Source: Nodosilinea sp. PGN35 (GTDB lineage Bacteria; Cyanobacteriota; Cyanobacteriia; Phormidesmidales; Phormidesmidaceae). Taken from it: DNA of 64,000 nucleotides. Within the stretch, counting starts at the first letter, position 1. Every line of letters starts with the position of its first letter. This document shows positions 1 to 7,900 of the stretch, piece by piece. The stretch covers positions 930,001 to 994,000 of the forward strand of contig NZ_JAQKQJ010000010.1 of assembly GCF_029109325.1 (NCBI RefSeq), in the 5' to 3' direction. The position numbers and the translations under genes were made by a program. The notes under the pieces are model-generated. The model was not told the origin of the DNA and searched no databases. It saw only the letters and a program-made list of their open reading frames with translations.

Positions 1-375
1 CGCCCCGGCAAAAATCAGGTTCACGCCGTTCTCGATAGCGGTCTGCACCAGGGATTCATAATCCCGCGCTGCCACCATGATGTTGACGCCGAGAATGCCC
101 CTGGGGCTGAGGGCACGGGCCTGGCGCAGCTCATCGATCAACGCCAGGCGATTGGCCCGAAAGAACTGCGTCTGGCGGGTTTTCGGGTTTTTCTCCTCAA
201 TATCGAAGTAGGGAGAATTCATCCCCAGGCCGACGGCAGAGATGACGCCGATGCCGCCCGCGTTGGCCACCGCCGCCGCCAGGCCAGCGCCGGAAACGCG
301 GATGCCCATGCCGCCCTGGACGATGGGGTAAGGGGCGGTGTAGGAGCCAATGGGAAGGGGGGAAAGGGTGTTCAT
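1..375 (-). CDS. Nitronate monooxygenase (2-nitropropane dioxygenase family), C-terminal part outside window
   Basis: The minus-strand reading frame starts with ATG at 375 and runs off the window edge, so only the N-terminal 125 residues are visible. It begins MNTLSPLPIGSYTAPYPIV, followed by a GGMGIRVSGAGLAAAVANAGG segment and GVISAVGLG, the start of the FMN-binding TIM barrel of the nitronate monooxygenase/FabK-like family. These enzymes oxidise alkyl nitronates with FMN; the physiological substrate here cannot be read from the sequence. It lies 63 bp downstream of the bchE-like gene on the same strand and may be the last gene of the tetrapyrrole transcript. FabK-type enoyl reductase is an alternative within the same fold. 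Confidence 0.85.
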   Translation of the reverse strand, partial: MNTLSPLPIGSYTAPYPIVQGGMGIRVSGAGLAAAVANAGGIGVISAVGLGMNSPYFDIEEKNPKTRQTQFFRANRLALIDELRQARALSPRGILGVNIMVAARDYESLVQTAIENGVNLIFAGA

Positions 376-438
376 GGGTCAGTACATAGGGTGATGTCAG
401 GATGGAGACGTGTGGGTTGGGGGGCTTCACGGGGGGCT

Positions 439-2406
439 CTAGGGGGTGGCCGCGACGGCAGGAATCGGGGTGGGGTAGTCATCGCGAATTTGCTCGGCCA
501 GGGCGGTCATGGAGCTGTGCCGGGGGCAGTGGGCCACCCCCAGCCCGTCGAGCAGGGCGGGGGTGTCGGTGAGCACCACCAGCCTGAGCGGCTGGCAGGG
601 GTTTTGGGCCTGCACCCGCCCGATAAAGTCGGCGATCGCCATGTCGGGCAGCGGGGCCGTCACCACCACCACATCCACGCCGATCGAGTCGAGCAGCACC
701 AGGCCGGTTTCGCCGTTGGTGGCTTCGCTGGCCACCTCCAGGCCGGGCTGCGATCGCAGCCCCTGGCGCAGGGCCAGACGACTGCCTTCGTCGCCATCGA
801 CAATCACCACCTGAAGGTCGGTTGCCGCCGCTTCCTCGGTAAAGGTGGGTAGCGTGCTGGGGCCGCCACAGGCGGCCACTTCGGTAAACTCCACATCCGC
901 CAGCTTGGCGGCCTTGAGCTGGGCCATCGCCTCCGCTGAGAGAATGCGGGCGTCGTCAAAGCCGAAGTCGATCTCGGCGTGCATGCCCCGGCGCTTCACC
1001 CGGCTGAGATTGTAGAACCGCTTGTTCCAGGTGGTTTGCACAAAGGCCCAGAGGCAGCCCAGCAGGTAGCGGCGCTTAAAGGCGTCGCGCTCCCACCAGT
1101 ACTCCCAAAACTTCCAGCCGTAGAAGCGGGCGTAGTTGCGCAGCACCCCTTGCAACACCTGCTCCCGCGTCATGGCATCGGGTTTAATAATCGGCGTCAC
1201 AAAGTTGTAGTGGGAGTAGTCGCGAATCTCCACCTTGTCTTCGAGATCCTGAAACAGCTCGGCAAAGGGCCAGGGGGTGTACATGTTCCAGTTGGCCATG
1301 TCGGCTCCCCAGTCGCGGGCCATGCGGTAGGTCTCTTCGATGGTTTCGGGGGTTTCGTTGGGCAGCCCCATAATGAACTGCACCTCCGCCAAAATGCCGT
1401 TGTCGCGCAGCAGCTTGACGGCCCGCTTGTTGTCGGCAATGGTGGTCTCTTTGCGAAACACATTCAGGTTGAGCTGGGCCGCCGCCTCGGTGCCGAGGGA
1501 GACATGCACTAGGCCCGCTTTGCGGTAAAGCGGCAGCTCAGCCTCGTCGCGCAGAATGTCGGTGACGCGGGTGTTAATGCCCCAGTGGACGGGCAGGTTG
1601 CGCTCCACCAGTTCTTCGCACAGGGCCACAAACCGGGCCTTGCTGATGGTCGGTTCTTCGTCGGCCAAAATGAAAAAGCCGACGTTGTGCTCCCTCACCA
1701 GGCGCTCAATTTCATCGACAAACAGTTTGGGTTTGCGGGCCCGGTACTTGCGCCAAAACTTCCACTGACAGCAAAAACGGCAGCGAAAGGGGCAGCCCCG
1801 AGCGAAGTTGGGCACCGCCACCCGCACGTTTAGCGGCGTGTAGATGTAGGTGTTCCAGTCCAGCAGGGTCCAGTCGGGGCTGAGGGTGTTGAGGTCGCGA
1901 ATGGGGGGGTGGGCCGGGGTTGCCACCACCTGGCCATTATCATCCCGGTAGGCCAGACCCAGGATGGACTCGCGATCGCGGCGGTCTCGACCCTCGGCGA
2001 TCGCCCGCAGCAGGTTGACGCTGATCTCCTCGCCTTCGCCCCGAATGATGTAGTCCACCCAGGGCGCTTCCCCCAGCACCTCCCGGTACATAAAGGTGGG
2101 GTGCACGCCGCCCATGATCGTCACCGCCTCGGGGCAGACCGCCTTGGCAATCCGCAGGGTAGTCTGGGACTTGTAGATCATCGGGGTGATGGCGGTGGCC
2201 ATGACCACATTCGGCTGGTACTCGGCGATCATCGCCGCCAGGGGCTCGTCGTCGATGTAGTGGGTCATGGCGTCGATAAAGCGAACCTCGCTAAAGCCCG
2301 CCGCTTTGAGGGCACCGCCCACGTAGGGCACCCAGCTGGGCGGCCAGTTGCCCGCAATTTCTGCACCGCCCGCGTGGTAGTTGGGCTGAATCATCAGGAT
2401 GCGCAT
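439..2406 (-). CDS. bchE: BchE-type anaerobic Mg-protoporphyrin IX monomethyl ester cyclase with C-terminal receiver-like domain
   Basis: 655 aa. The N-terminal cobalamin-binding-like domain covers about residues 1-150. A radical SAM core follows with the CxxxCxxC cluster motif at C205, C209 and C212. Oxygen-independent cyclases of this family form the isocyclic ring of chlorophyll using water-derived oxygen. Residues about 531-655 form a receiver-like alpha/beta domain: the acidic pocket is partly kept (D537, D539), but the phospho-acceptor position reads T (about 583) and the conserved lysine is missing, so it is probably not phosphorylated. This extension is beyond the usual family architecture. 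An AGGAG ribosome site lies 6 nt before the ATG. Neighbours HemN, heme oxygenase and AcsF support a low-oxygen chlorophyll role. Other B12-radical SAM functions remain possible, but context favours BchE. Confidence 0.82.
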   Translation of the reverse strand: MRILMIQPNYHAGGAEIAGNWPPSWVPYVGGALKAAGFSEVRFIDAMTHYIDDEPLAAMIAEYQPNVVMATAITPMIYKSQTTLRIAKAVCPEAVTIMGGVHPTFMYREVLGEAPWVDYIIRGEGEEISVNLLRAIAEGRDRRDRESILGLAYRDDNGQVVATPAHPPIRDLNTLSPDWTLLDWNTYIYTPLNVRVAVPNFARGCPFRCRFCCQWKFWRKYRARKPKLFVDEIERLVREHNVGFFILADEEPTISKARFVALCEELVERNLPVHWGINTRVTDILRDEAELPLYRKAGLVHVSLGTEAAAQLNLNVFRKETTIADNKRAVKLLRDNGILAEVQFIMGLPNETPETIEETYRMARDWGADMANWNMYTPWPFAELFQDLEDKVEIRDYSHYNFVTPIIKPDAMTREQVLQGVLRNYARFYGWKFWEYWWERDAFKRRYLLGCLWAFVQTTWNKRFYNLSRVKRRGMHAEIDFGFDDARILSAEAMAQLKAAKLADVEFTEVAACGGPSTLPTFTEEAAATDLQVVIVDGDEGSRLALRQGLRSQPGLEVASEATNGETGLVLLDSIGVDVVVVTAPLPDMAIADFIGRVQAQNPCQPLRLVVLTDTPALLDGLGVAHCPRHSSMTALAEQIRDDYPTPIPAVAATP

Positions 2407-2449
2407 GGAAGTCTCCTAGAGGGAGAGAGGTGATGGGGTGGATGGGTAG

Positions 2450-2505
2450 GGGCAGACCCATGGGTCTGCCCTAGCCGTGTGGGCAAACGGTTGCTTGCCC
2501 ACACG
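2450..2505 (-). repeat. Two adjacent strong hairpins between hemN and bchE
   Basis: A perfect 22-bp palindrome (2450-2471, arms GGGCAGACCCA/TGGGTCTGCCC) is followed after 4 nt by an 11-bp stem (CGTGTGGGCAA 2476-2486, TTGCCCACACG 2495-2505, 8-nt loop). Both sit in the 112-bp gap between the hemN stop and the bchE start, where the RNA would fold into two stable stems. There is no T-run, so partial termination, RNA processing or stabilisation are all possible. The second stem resembles a GGGCAAACGG...TTGCCC hairpin seen again near 38231. Confidence 0.6.
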
Positions 2506-2518
2506 GGGTTGTCTATCC

Positions 2519-3916
2519 CTAAACCGATTGGGAAAACTGCCGGATGGTGCGATCGCGCAGGTAGGGGTCAAAGACGGCAGCAATGTTGCGGATCAGCAGC
2601 CGTCCGGCGGGCAGCACCTCGATGTGGTTGGGGGTCAGCCGCACCAGCCCGTCCGCTTCGAGTACTTTGAGATCCTGGCGTTCGCGGGCGAAGTAGTCGT
2701 CAAAGTTCTGGTCAAAGCTGAGGTGGTACTTTTCCTCAATGGCCGACTTCGACAGCTCAAACTGGCACATCAGCTCCATGATCACCGCTCGCCGCAGAAT
2801 GTCGTCCTGGCTCAGCACCACCCCCCGCTCCAGGGGCAGTTCGCTGGCATCGACAGCCTTATAGAAGTCGCGCAGCCCTTTGTGGTTTTGGGCATAGACG
2901 TCGTGGAGCATGCTGATGGAGGTCATGCCAAAGCCCAGCAGGTCAGACTCGGGCAGGGTGGTGTAGCCCTGGAAGTTGCGGTGCAGCTGGCCTTGGGCCT
3001 GGGCGATCGCCAGCTCATCCCCGGCCTTGGCAAAGTGATCCATGCCAATGAACTGGTAGTCTGCCGCCGTCAGGCGATCGATGGTCATGTGAAAAATCTC
3101 CAGCTTTTCGGCGGGGCCGGGTAGAGTACCGGGGTCGATGTGCTTTTTCTGGACGGGCTTGAGCCAGGGCACGTAGGCAAAGTTGAACACGGCAATGCGA
3201 TCGGGGTCGAGGCGCAGGGTTTTCTCGATGGTGTCGCGAAAGGTGGCCAGGGTTTGGTAGGGCAGCCCGTAGATCAGGTCTACATTCACGCTCTCAAACC
3301 CCGCCTCCCGCAGCCAGCCCATGGCATCAAACAGCATCGCCTCGGGCTGAATGCGATTCACCGCCGCCTGCACCTTGAGGTTAAAGTCTTGCAGGCCAAA
3401 GCTCACCCGCTTAAAGCCCAGATCCTTGAGAAACCGCACGTACTCGCGATCCAAGTCGCGGGGATTCACCTCGATGGAGATCTCGGCCCCCGGCTCAAAC
3501 TCAAAATGCTGGTGCAGTACGTTCCACAGCCGCTCTACCTGGGCCATGGTCAGATAGCTGGGGGTGCCGCCGCCCCAGTGGAGCTGGTTGACCTGGCGGT
3601 GCTTGACCCGCTGGGCCACCTGGGCAATGTTGCGCTCCAGGTAGTCGAGGTACGGGTCAGCGACTTTCTTTTGGCGCGTGATCACCGTGTTGCAGCCGCA
3701 GAAATAGCAGGCCGATTCGCAAAAGGGAATGTGGCAGTAGAGCGACAGGGGTGTCTGCTTGTAGTTGCCGACGGCGATCGCCGCCTCAAAATCCCTGGAG
3801 CTAAAATCTTCGGTCATCTCCGTCGCCGGAGGGTAGCTGGTGTAGCGGGGTAGCGGCTGGTTGTACTTGTGCAGCAGCGCCGGGTCAAACACAACGGGGT
3901 TGGCAAGGGAGAGCAT
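2519..3916 (-). CDS. hemN: Oxygen-independent coproporphyrinogen III oxidase
   Basis: 465 aa from the ATG at 3916. This start gives the normal N-terminus with YNQPLPRYTSYPPATEM, whereas a longer frame would run through repeat DNA. The radical SAM motif reads YCHIPFCESACYFCGC, with the HemN-type CxxxCxxCxC pattern that separates true HemN from HemW. The enzyme decarboxylates coproporphyrinogen III to protoporphyrinogen IX without oxygen, using S-adenosylmethionine and a 4Fe-4S cluster in the cytoplasm. A chlA(II)-ho2-hemN grouping is the known micro-oxic operon of cyanobacteria; here hemN is separated from the heme oxygenase gene by 356 bp of repeats and from bchE by 112 bp, all on the same strand. 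Confidence 0.93.
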   Translation of the reverse strand: MLSLANPVVFDPALLHKYNQPLPRYTSYPPATEMTEDFSSRDFEAAIAVGNYKQTPLSLYCHIPFCESACYFCGCNTVITRQKKVADPYLDYLERNIAQVAQRVKHRQVNQLHWGGGTPSYLTMAQVERLWNVLHQHFEFEPGAEISIEVNPRDLDREYVRFLKDLGFKRVSFGLQDFNLKVQAAVNRIQPEAMLFDAMGWLREAGFESVNVDLIYGLPYQTLATFRDTIEKTLRLDPDRIAVFNFAYVPWLKPVQKKHIDPGTLPGPAEKLEIFHMTIDRLTAADYQFIGMDHFAKAGDELAIAQAQGQLHRNFQGYTTLPESDLLGFGMTSISMLHDVYAQNHKGLRDFYKAVDASELPLERGVVLSQDDILRRAVIMELMCQFELSKSAIEEKYHLSFDQNFDDYFARERQDLKVLEADGLVRLTPNHIEVLPAGRLLIRNIAAVFDPYLRDRTIRQFSQSV

Positions 3917-3950
3917 AGTAATTAGTGATGTGCAAAAGGTGGATAGATCG

Positions 3951-4224
3951 GTAGGGTGCATAGCGCCAAGGGCGCGGCTTTGCCTACGCGGCTGGTCAAC
4001 CAAAGCCAATTGCCCCAAACTGGGCTAGCCGCAATGCACCGCTAGGATGCTGTGAGGATGGTGCATTGCGGCCAATGGAGCGATCGCAACATAGATCGCT
4101 AGGGTGCATAGCGCCAAAGGCGCAGCTTCGCTTACGCGGCTCTTCTTTCTAGCAAAGCACCCTAGGTTCAGGCTTTTGAGCCGCAATGCACCGCTCACTG
4201 AACGCTGTGGAAATGGTGCATTGC
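3951..4224. repeat. Tandem pair of intergenic repeat units (3951-4072 and 4100-4224)
   Basis: Two units of about 122-125 bp share the head TAGGGTGCATAGCGCCAA, an inner GCTTACGCGGCT-like stretch, and the tail CCGCAATGCACCGCT...GTGCATTGC. Each unit can fold because TGCACC and GGTGCA occur in inverted orientation. The units fill most of the space between hemN and the heme oxygenase gene, and a further TTATGCACCCTACGG remnant ends at about 4267. Related GTAGGGTGCAT/ATGCACC pieces occur near 38000 and 62625, so this is a dispersed intergenic repeat of the genome rather than a local regulatory site. Confidence 0.7.
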
Positions 4225-4272
4225 TGCGCGTTGGCGGAGCCTCGCCTTAGCGTTATGCACCCTACGGTGAAC

Positions 4273-5022
4273 CTACTCCGTCGCCATCAGCGCCACCATG
4301 CCGTGGTGGGGGTGCGATTCCGTGCTGCCGGGACGATCTTGGCGGGTAATCAGGTCAAACACGTGGTCGCCTACCGCAGCCCGCACATCCGGCTCCAGCT
4401 CGTGAAACACGTTGCGGTTCAGGGCAAAGGCCAGGTTCGCCTCCTCCACCAGCTGTTGAATCTGAGCCTCATCCACCGGCAGAGCGTTCAGCGCCTCGCG
4501 GTACTTGAGCTTAAAGTCGCGCTTGGCCTCCACTGTGGGCAGAGCGTCGAACTCGTGCAGCCCGGTGCCCTTATCCGGCGGCAGGTTCAGGGCCGATCGC
4601 ACAATGTGCCGCAGCCCCTGGCCGCCTGAGAGATCGCCCATGTAGCGTACGTAGGCGTGGGCCACCAGCAGCGCCGGGTTGGTGGCCGACACTTCCAGAA
4701 TGCGGTTGACGTAGCGCTGGCCCGCCGGGGTAGCGGTGATGTCGTGCTGCCAGCGATCGCCGTAGTAGTAGGCCAAGTCGCTCTCTAGTGCCGGGGTGCG
4801 CAGCAGCTCGGCAAACACCATCGGCCCCACCACGGGATGGGCCTGGTGGCGGGCCATCTCAGCCTCTAGGGTGTTATAGAGAAAATAGAGGTCGGCGGTG
4901 AGCTTGCGAAAGGGCTCCAGCTCGACCACACCCTTCAAAAAACACTTCATAAACGCCGTATTTTCCGACAGGGTGTGGGAGGCCTGGGTACCTTCGCGCA
5001 GCCGTTGGGCTAAATCAGTCAT
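4273..5022 (-). CDS. ho2: Heme oxygenase (low-oxygen type, HO2-like by context)
   Basis: 249 aa, about the usual length for cyanobacterial heme oxygenases. The proximal heme ligand is expected at H16 in the segment SHTLSENTAFMKCF, and the distal-helix signature YMGDLSGGQGL is intact. The enzyme opens heme to biliverdin IX-alpha, CO and iron, using reduced ferredoxin, and feeds phycobilin synthesis. It is divergent from the AcsF/ChlA(II) gene across 275 bp and co-directional with hemN and bchE. This matches the known low-oxygen set, which is why HO2 is preferred over the constitutive HO1; the sequence alone does not separate the two. Confidence 0.93.
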   Translation of the reverse strand: MTDLAQRLREGTQASHTLSENTAFMKCFLKGVVELEPFRKLTADLYFLYNTLEAEMARHQAHPVVGPMVFAELLRTPALESDLAYYYGDRWQHDITATPAGQRYVNRILEVSATNPALLVAHAYVRYMGDLSGGQGLRHIVRSALNLPPDKGTGLHEFDALPTVEAKRDFKLKYREALNALPVDEAQIQQLVEEANLAFALNRNVFHELEPDVRAAVGDHVFDLITRQDRPGSTESHPHHGMVALMATE

Positions 5023-5297
5023 AGGAATTTCCCTGGGTGAGTGGGCTAAAATCTTTTCATCACTATACAGCTATTAATTGACTGTTCAACTCTTTTGATT
5101 TAAGTTTTGTGTCTGGAAAGTGTTGCTTGCAGGGCTTGGAACCAGGTTTCACGCCTTTTTTTCTACGGATCGGCAGTATTCATCCGCAGAAAGAGCTGGC
5201 TCCAGACGCTACGGGCAAAGTGTGAAACAACGTCTTGACCATGCATAGCTATTTAGTGATAAAGTGCTTTTCAATCCTTTAGCCCAGAAAAACTCCT
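5023..5297. promoter_or_regulatory. Divergent promoter region between ho2 and chlA(II)
   Basis: This AT-rich spacer drives both arms of the tetrapyrrole block. On the plus strand a possible sigma-70-type promoter has TTGACC at 5235-5240, a 17-nt spacer and GATAAA at 5258-5263, about 35 nt before the cyclase ATG. An inverted repeat GTTTCAC (5146-5152)/GTGAAAC (5222-5228) brackets the upstream half. In Synechocystis the equivalent operon is activated by the MarR-type regulator ChlR; no chlR-like gene is visible in this window and the binding site here is not assigned. Confidence 0.45.
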
Positions 5298-6374
5298 ATG
5301 GTGACTGCCCTCCCTAAGCCTGCACCCCAGCCCGGTGACAATGCGGTAAAAGGCGCGATCGAAGAAAACCTGCTGTCGCCCCGGTTCTACACCACCGACT
5401 TTGACAGAGCCGCCACGATGGATTTGTCCTTAGAGGCAGAAGGGCTCCAGACCATGCTGGAGGAGATGCGCGCCGACTACAACCGCCACCACTTCAGCCG
5501 CGACGACTCCTTCAAGCAGGAGTGGGATCAGATTCAAGGGGAAGAGCGCCAGGCCTTTATCGATTACCTGGAGCGATCGTGCGTCTCAGAATTTTCGGGC
5601 TTTTTGCTGTTCAAAGAGCTGTCGCGGCGGATCAAAGACCGTAGCCCGGTGCTGGGCGAAATCTTTAGCCTCATGGCCCGTGACGAAGCTCGCCACGCCG
5701 GGTTTCTCAACAAGTGCATGCAGGACTTTCACATCTCCCTCGACCTGGCCAAGCTGACCAAAACCCGCGAGTACACCTTCTTCCCGGTGGAGTGGATTGT
5801 CTACGCCGTCTACCTGTCGGAAAAAATCGGCTACTGGCGCTACATCCTCATCTACCGCCACCTGGAGCAGCACCCCGAGCACAGCTTTTACCCGCTGTTC
5901 AACTACTTCGAGAGCTGGTGCCAGGACGAAAACCGCCACGGCGATATTTTTAAGGCACTGGTCAGGTCGCAGCCCAGCATGTGGCAAACCTGGCAGGGTC
6001 GCCTCTGGAGCCGCTTCTTTTTGCTGTCGGTCTTTGCCACCCACAGCCTGACGGTGCACGAGCGGGCCAAATTCTACGAAATGCTGGGCCTGAATGCCAC
6101 CGAGTTTGACAAAGAAGTCGTCCGCAAAACCAACGACACCGCCGCCCGCGCCTTCCCCGTCTGTCTCAACGTCGATCACCCCGAGTTTTTTCCCCGGTTG
6201 GAGCGATCGGCGGCCCGCAACCTGAAGATTAAGCACATCACGGAAAGCGCCGCCCCCGACTGGATGAAGCAGATCCGCAAGCTGCCCCTGGTGCTGGGCA
6301 TCGTCGGCGATCTGCTGCGCCTGTACCTGATTGAGCCCCTAAACGCAGAATCCCTGCGCGGCACGATTCGATAA
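5298..6374 (+). CDS. acsF: Oxygen-dependent Mg-protoporphyrin IX monomethyl ester cyclase, AcsF/ChlA(II)-like
   Basis: 358 aa, full length for the family. The diiron carboxylate motifs are present as two D-E-x-R-H-type sequences: MARDEARHAGF (near residue 120) and CQDENRHGDIF (near residue 213). The enzyme inserts oxygen and closes ring E to make divinyl-protochlorophyllide. Pairing with HO2, HemN and a BchE-like enzyme suggests the ChlA(II) isoform made at low oxygen rather than the constitutive ChlA(I). There is no strong ribosome site before the ATG at 5298. The gene ends 21 bp from the convergent acyltransferase gene. Confidence 0.93.
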   Translation: MVTALPKPAPQPGDNAVKGAIEENLLSPRFYTTDFDRAATMDLSLEAEGLQTMLEEMRADYNRHHFSRDDSFKQEWDQIQGEERQAFIDYLERSCVSEFSGFLLFKELSRRIKDRSPVLGEIFSLMARDEARHAGFLNKCMQDFHISLDLAKLTKTREYTFFPVEWIVYAVYLSEKIGYWRYILIYRHLEQHPEHSFYPLFNYFESWCQDENRHGDIFKALVRSQPSMWQTWQGRLWSRFFLLSVFATHSLTVHERAKFYEMLGLNATEFDKEVVRKTNDTAARAFPVCLNVDHPEFFPRLERSAARNLKIKHITESAAPDWMKQIRKLPLVLGIVGDLLRLYLIEPLNAESLRGTIR

Positions 6375-6395
6375 TGTGAACTCCGCACAGAGGTA

Positions 6396-7100
6396 CTACT
6401 CGTCAGGGGTGGTTCTCCGATTTTCTAAAACCCTGGCGGGTACCCCTACAGCTACTGAGTAGGGCGGAATAGTCTTCGTTACCACAGCCCCCGCGCCAAT
6501 GGCACTGCCATAACCAATCGTCACCCCATCCAAGATTTTGGCCCCAGTTCCAATCCAACACTTGTCTTCAATCGTAATGCCCTCTGTTCTAGAGCCTACG
6601 TGATGATGTTGTTTGGCATAGATACCAGCCATAGAGGCGATCATACAGTGCCGACCAATAGTAATGTTGCCAGGCCCAGACACGCAGGTAAAGGGGCCAA
6701 TATAGGTTCCTTCACCAATTTCGACGGTGCAGTTTTCTCCCAATCGAATGCTGACATTTCGATCCAGTGAAACATCTTTACCCAACTTCAGCAGGCTATT
6801 CTCAAAATCGCAGTTCAAAATCGAGTATCTAAGAATACGAATGTTGTCGCCAGCAATAATATTGTTGACCCCAAGCACTTCAACCCATGCCTGGACATAG
6901 GAACCCTTTCCCCAATTTTTAGATAGAATAGGATAAAGAAATTTTCTTGCGACTGTTCCCAAAGGGCGCGGAATCGGTTCAACTAAAGAGAATAATAACT
7001 TCTTGAGTGTTGGATCTTTTGGCCTTTCAGAGCCAGCGACTTGCACAGTTTGAGCCGCAAATTTTTCGGTGCTGAACTCGTTGTGAGTTTCAACTTTCAT
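6396..7100 (-). CDS. Hexapeptide-repeat acyltransferase (first of a pair)
   Basis: 234 aa from the ATG at 7100, chosen because GGGAG precedes it by about 10 nt; longer in-frame starts lack a site. The C-terminal two thirds are left-handed beta-helix repeats: IRLGENCTVEIGEGTYIGPF, IEDKCWIGTGAKILDGVTIG, and the closing IGAGAVVTKTIPPYSVAVGVPARV typical of the NodL/LacA/WbbJ acetyltransferases. The H in QHHHVGSRTEG may be the catalytic histidine of the family. It probably O-acetylates a sugar. Its N-terminus (about 70 residues) is less conserved. The next gene upstream is a clear paralog, pointing to a duplication. It is more AT-rich than its neighbours. Confidence 0.82.
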   Translation of the reverse strand: MKVETHNEFSTEKFAAQTVQVAGSERPKDPTLKKLLFSLVEPIPRPLGTVARKFLYPILSKNWGKGSYVQAWVEVLGVNNIIAGDNIRILRYSILNCDFENSLLKLGKDVSLDRNVSIRLGENCTVEIGEGTYIGPFTCVSGPGNITIGRHCMIASMAGIYAKQHHHVGSRTEGITIEDKCWIGTGAKILDGVTIGYGSAIGAGAVVTKTIPPYSVAVGVPARVLENRRTTPDE

Positions 7101-7219
7101 CCCAGGAACTCCCTTCGTTAAATTTAGAAAATTTTTCGATTCAACATCTAATACTGCTCCCCTGAAAAAAATAAAAGCCTCACAACGCCTGGCGACTAAT
7201 TGTCTCAAGCAGTGAGTTT

Positions 7220-7900
7220 TTATTGTCTGTCTAAACTGGCGGAGAGTAGTTCTTTACGACTTTTAATCACCCTGGCGGGCACCCCCACCGCCACCGAATA
7301 CGGAGGAATATCACGGCTGACAACGGCCCCAGCGCCAATCACACTTCCTGTACCAATGGTGACTCCGTCGAGCACTCTAACTCCTGTACCTAGCCAGCAG
7401 TTATCTTCAATCGTTATGCCCACCGTAGTTAAGGGCTGAGCGTGCATGGGTATGGTTAGATCCTCGAACCCGTGATTGTTTGCATACATAGAACAGTGCG
7501 ATGCAATCATGCAGTTGCGGCCAATAGTAATTGCTCCAGGGCCAGCCAAGCAGCAGTAAGGCCCTAGCCCCGAGTTTTCTCCAATCACAATGCCGCTTGA
7601 CTGCCCCTGATGGCCACAATCTCTGATGCTCACTCCGAGATCGATCGATGCATTGGCCCGAATGTGAATGGGATTGCCCATACTATGAATCTCAGCATAT
7701 TGGTTGATCCAGGCACCTTTTTCAATAGAAATGCGACTTGTGCCGCTGAATCTAACCCTTGATCCAATTGTTGCAGAGCTGTCTAATTGCTTAAATAAAG
7801 GCCGAAAGCCTATTACTCTAATCACTTTCCCAGCCTTTGTGGGAATGGCACTCAGGGTTCCTGTTATGACTGACTCAAGTCCCCGTCTGAGATAATTCAT
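7220..7900 (-). CDS. Hexapeptide-repeat acyltransferase (second of a pair)
   Basis: 226 aa. It shows the same architecture as the downstream paralog: an N-terminal basic segment, then hexapeptide coils SGIVIGENSGLGPYCCLAGPG, IEDNCWLGTGVRVLDGVTIG, and the end IGAGAVVSRDIPPYSVAVGVPARV. A histidine in MYANNHGFEDL sits where the acetyltransferase catalytic His is expected. It is likely a CoA-dependent O-acyltransferase acting on a glycan or lipid-linked sugar. A gap of 119 bp separates it from the downstream copy, so they may be co-transcribed. No glycan cluster adjoins; the main exopolysaccharide region starts 29 kb away. Confidence 0.82.
   Translation of the reverse strand: MNYLRRGLESVITGTLSAIPTKAGKVIRVIGFRPLFKQLDSSATIGSRVRFSGTSRISIEKGAWINQYAEIHSMGNPIHIRANASIDLGVSIRDCGHQGQSSGIVIGENSGLGPYCCLAGPGAITIGRNCMIASHCSMYANNHGFEDLTIPMHAQPLTTVGITIEDNCWLGTGVRVLDGVTIGTGSVIGAGAVVSRDIPPYSVAVGVPARVIKSRKELLSASLDRQ

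Noticed and set aside
2477..3853. Long plus-strand frames opposite hemN
   Set aside because: High-GC antisense shadows of the hemN gene; the minus strand has the radical SAM motif.
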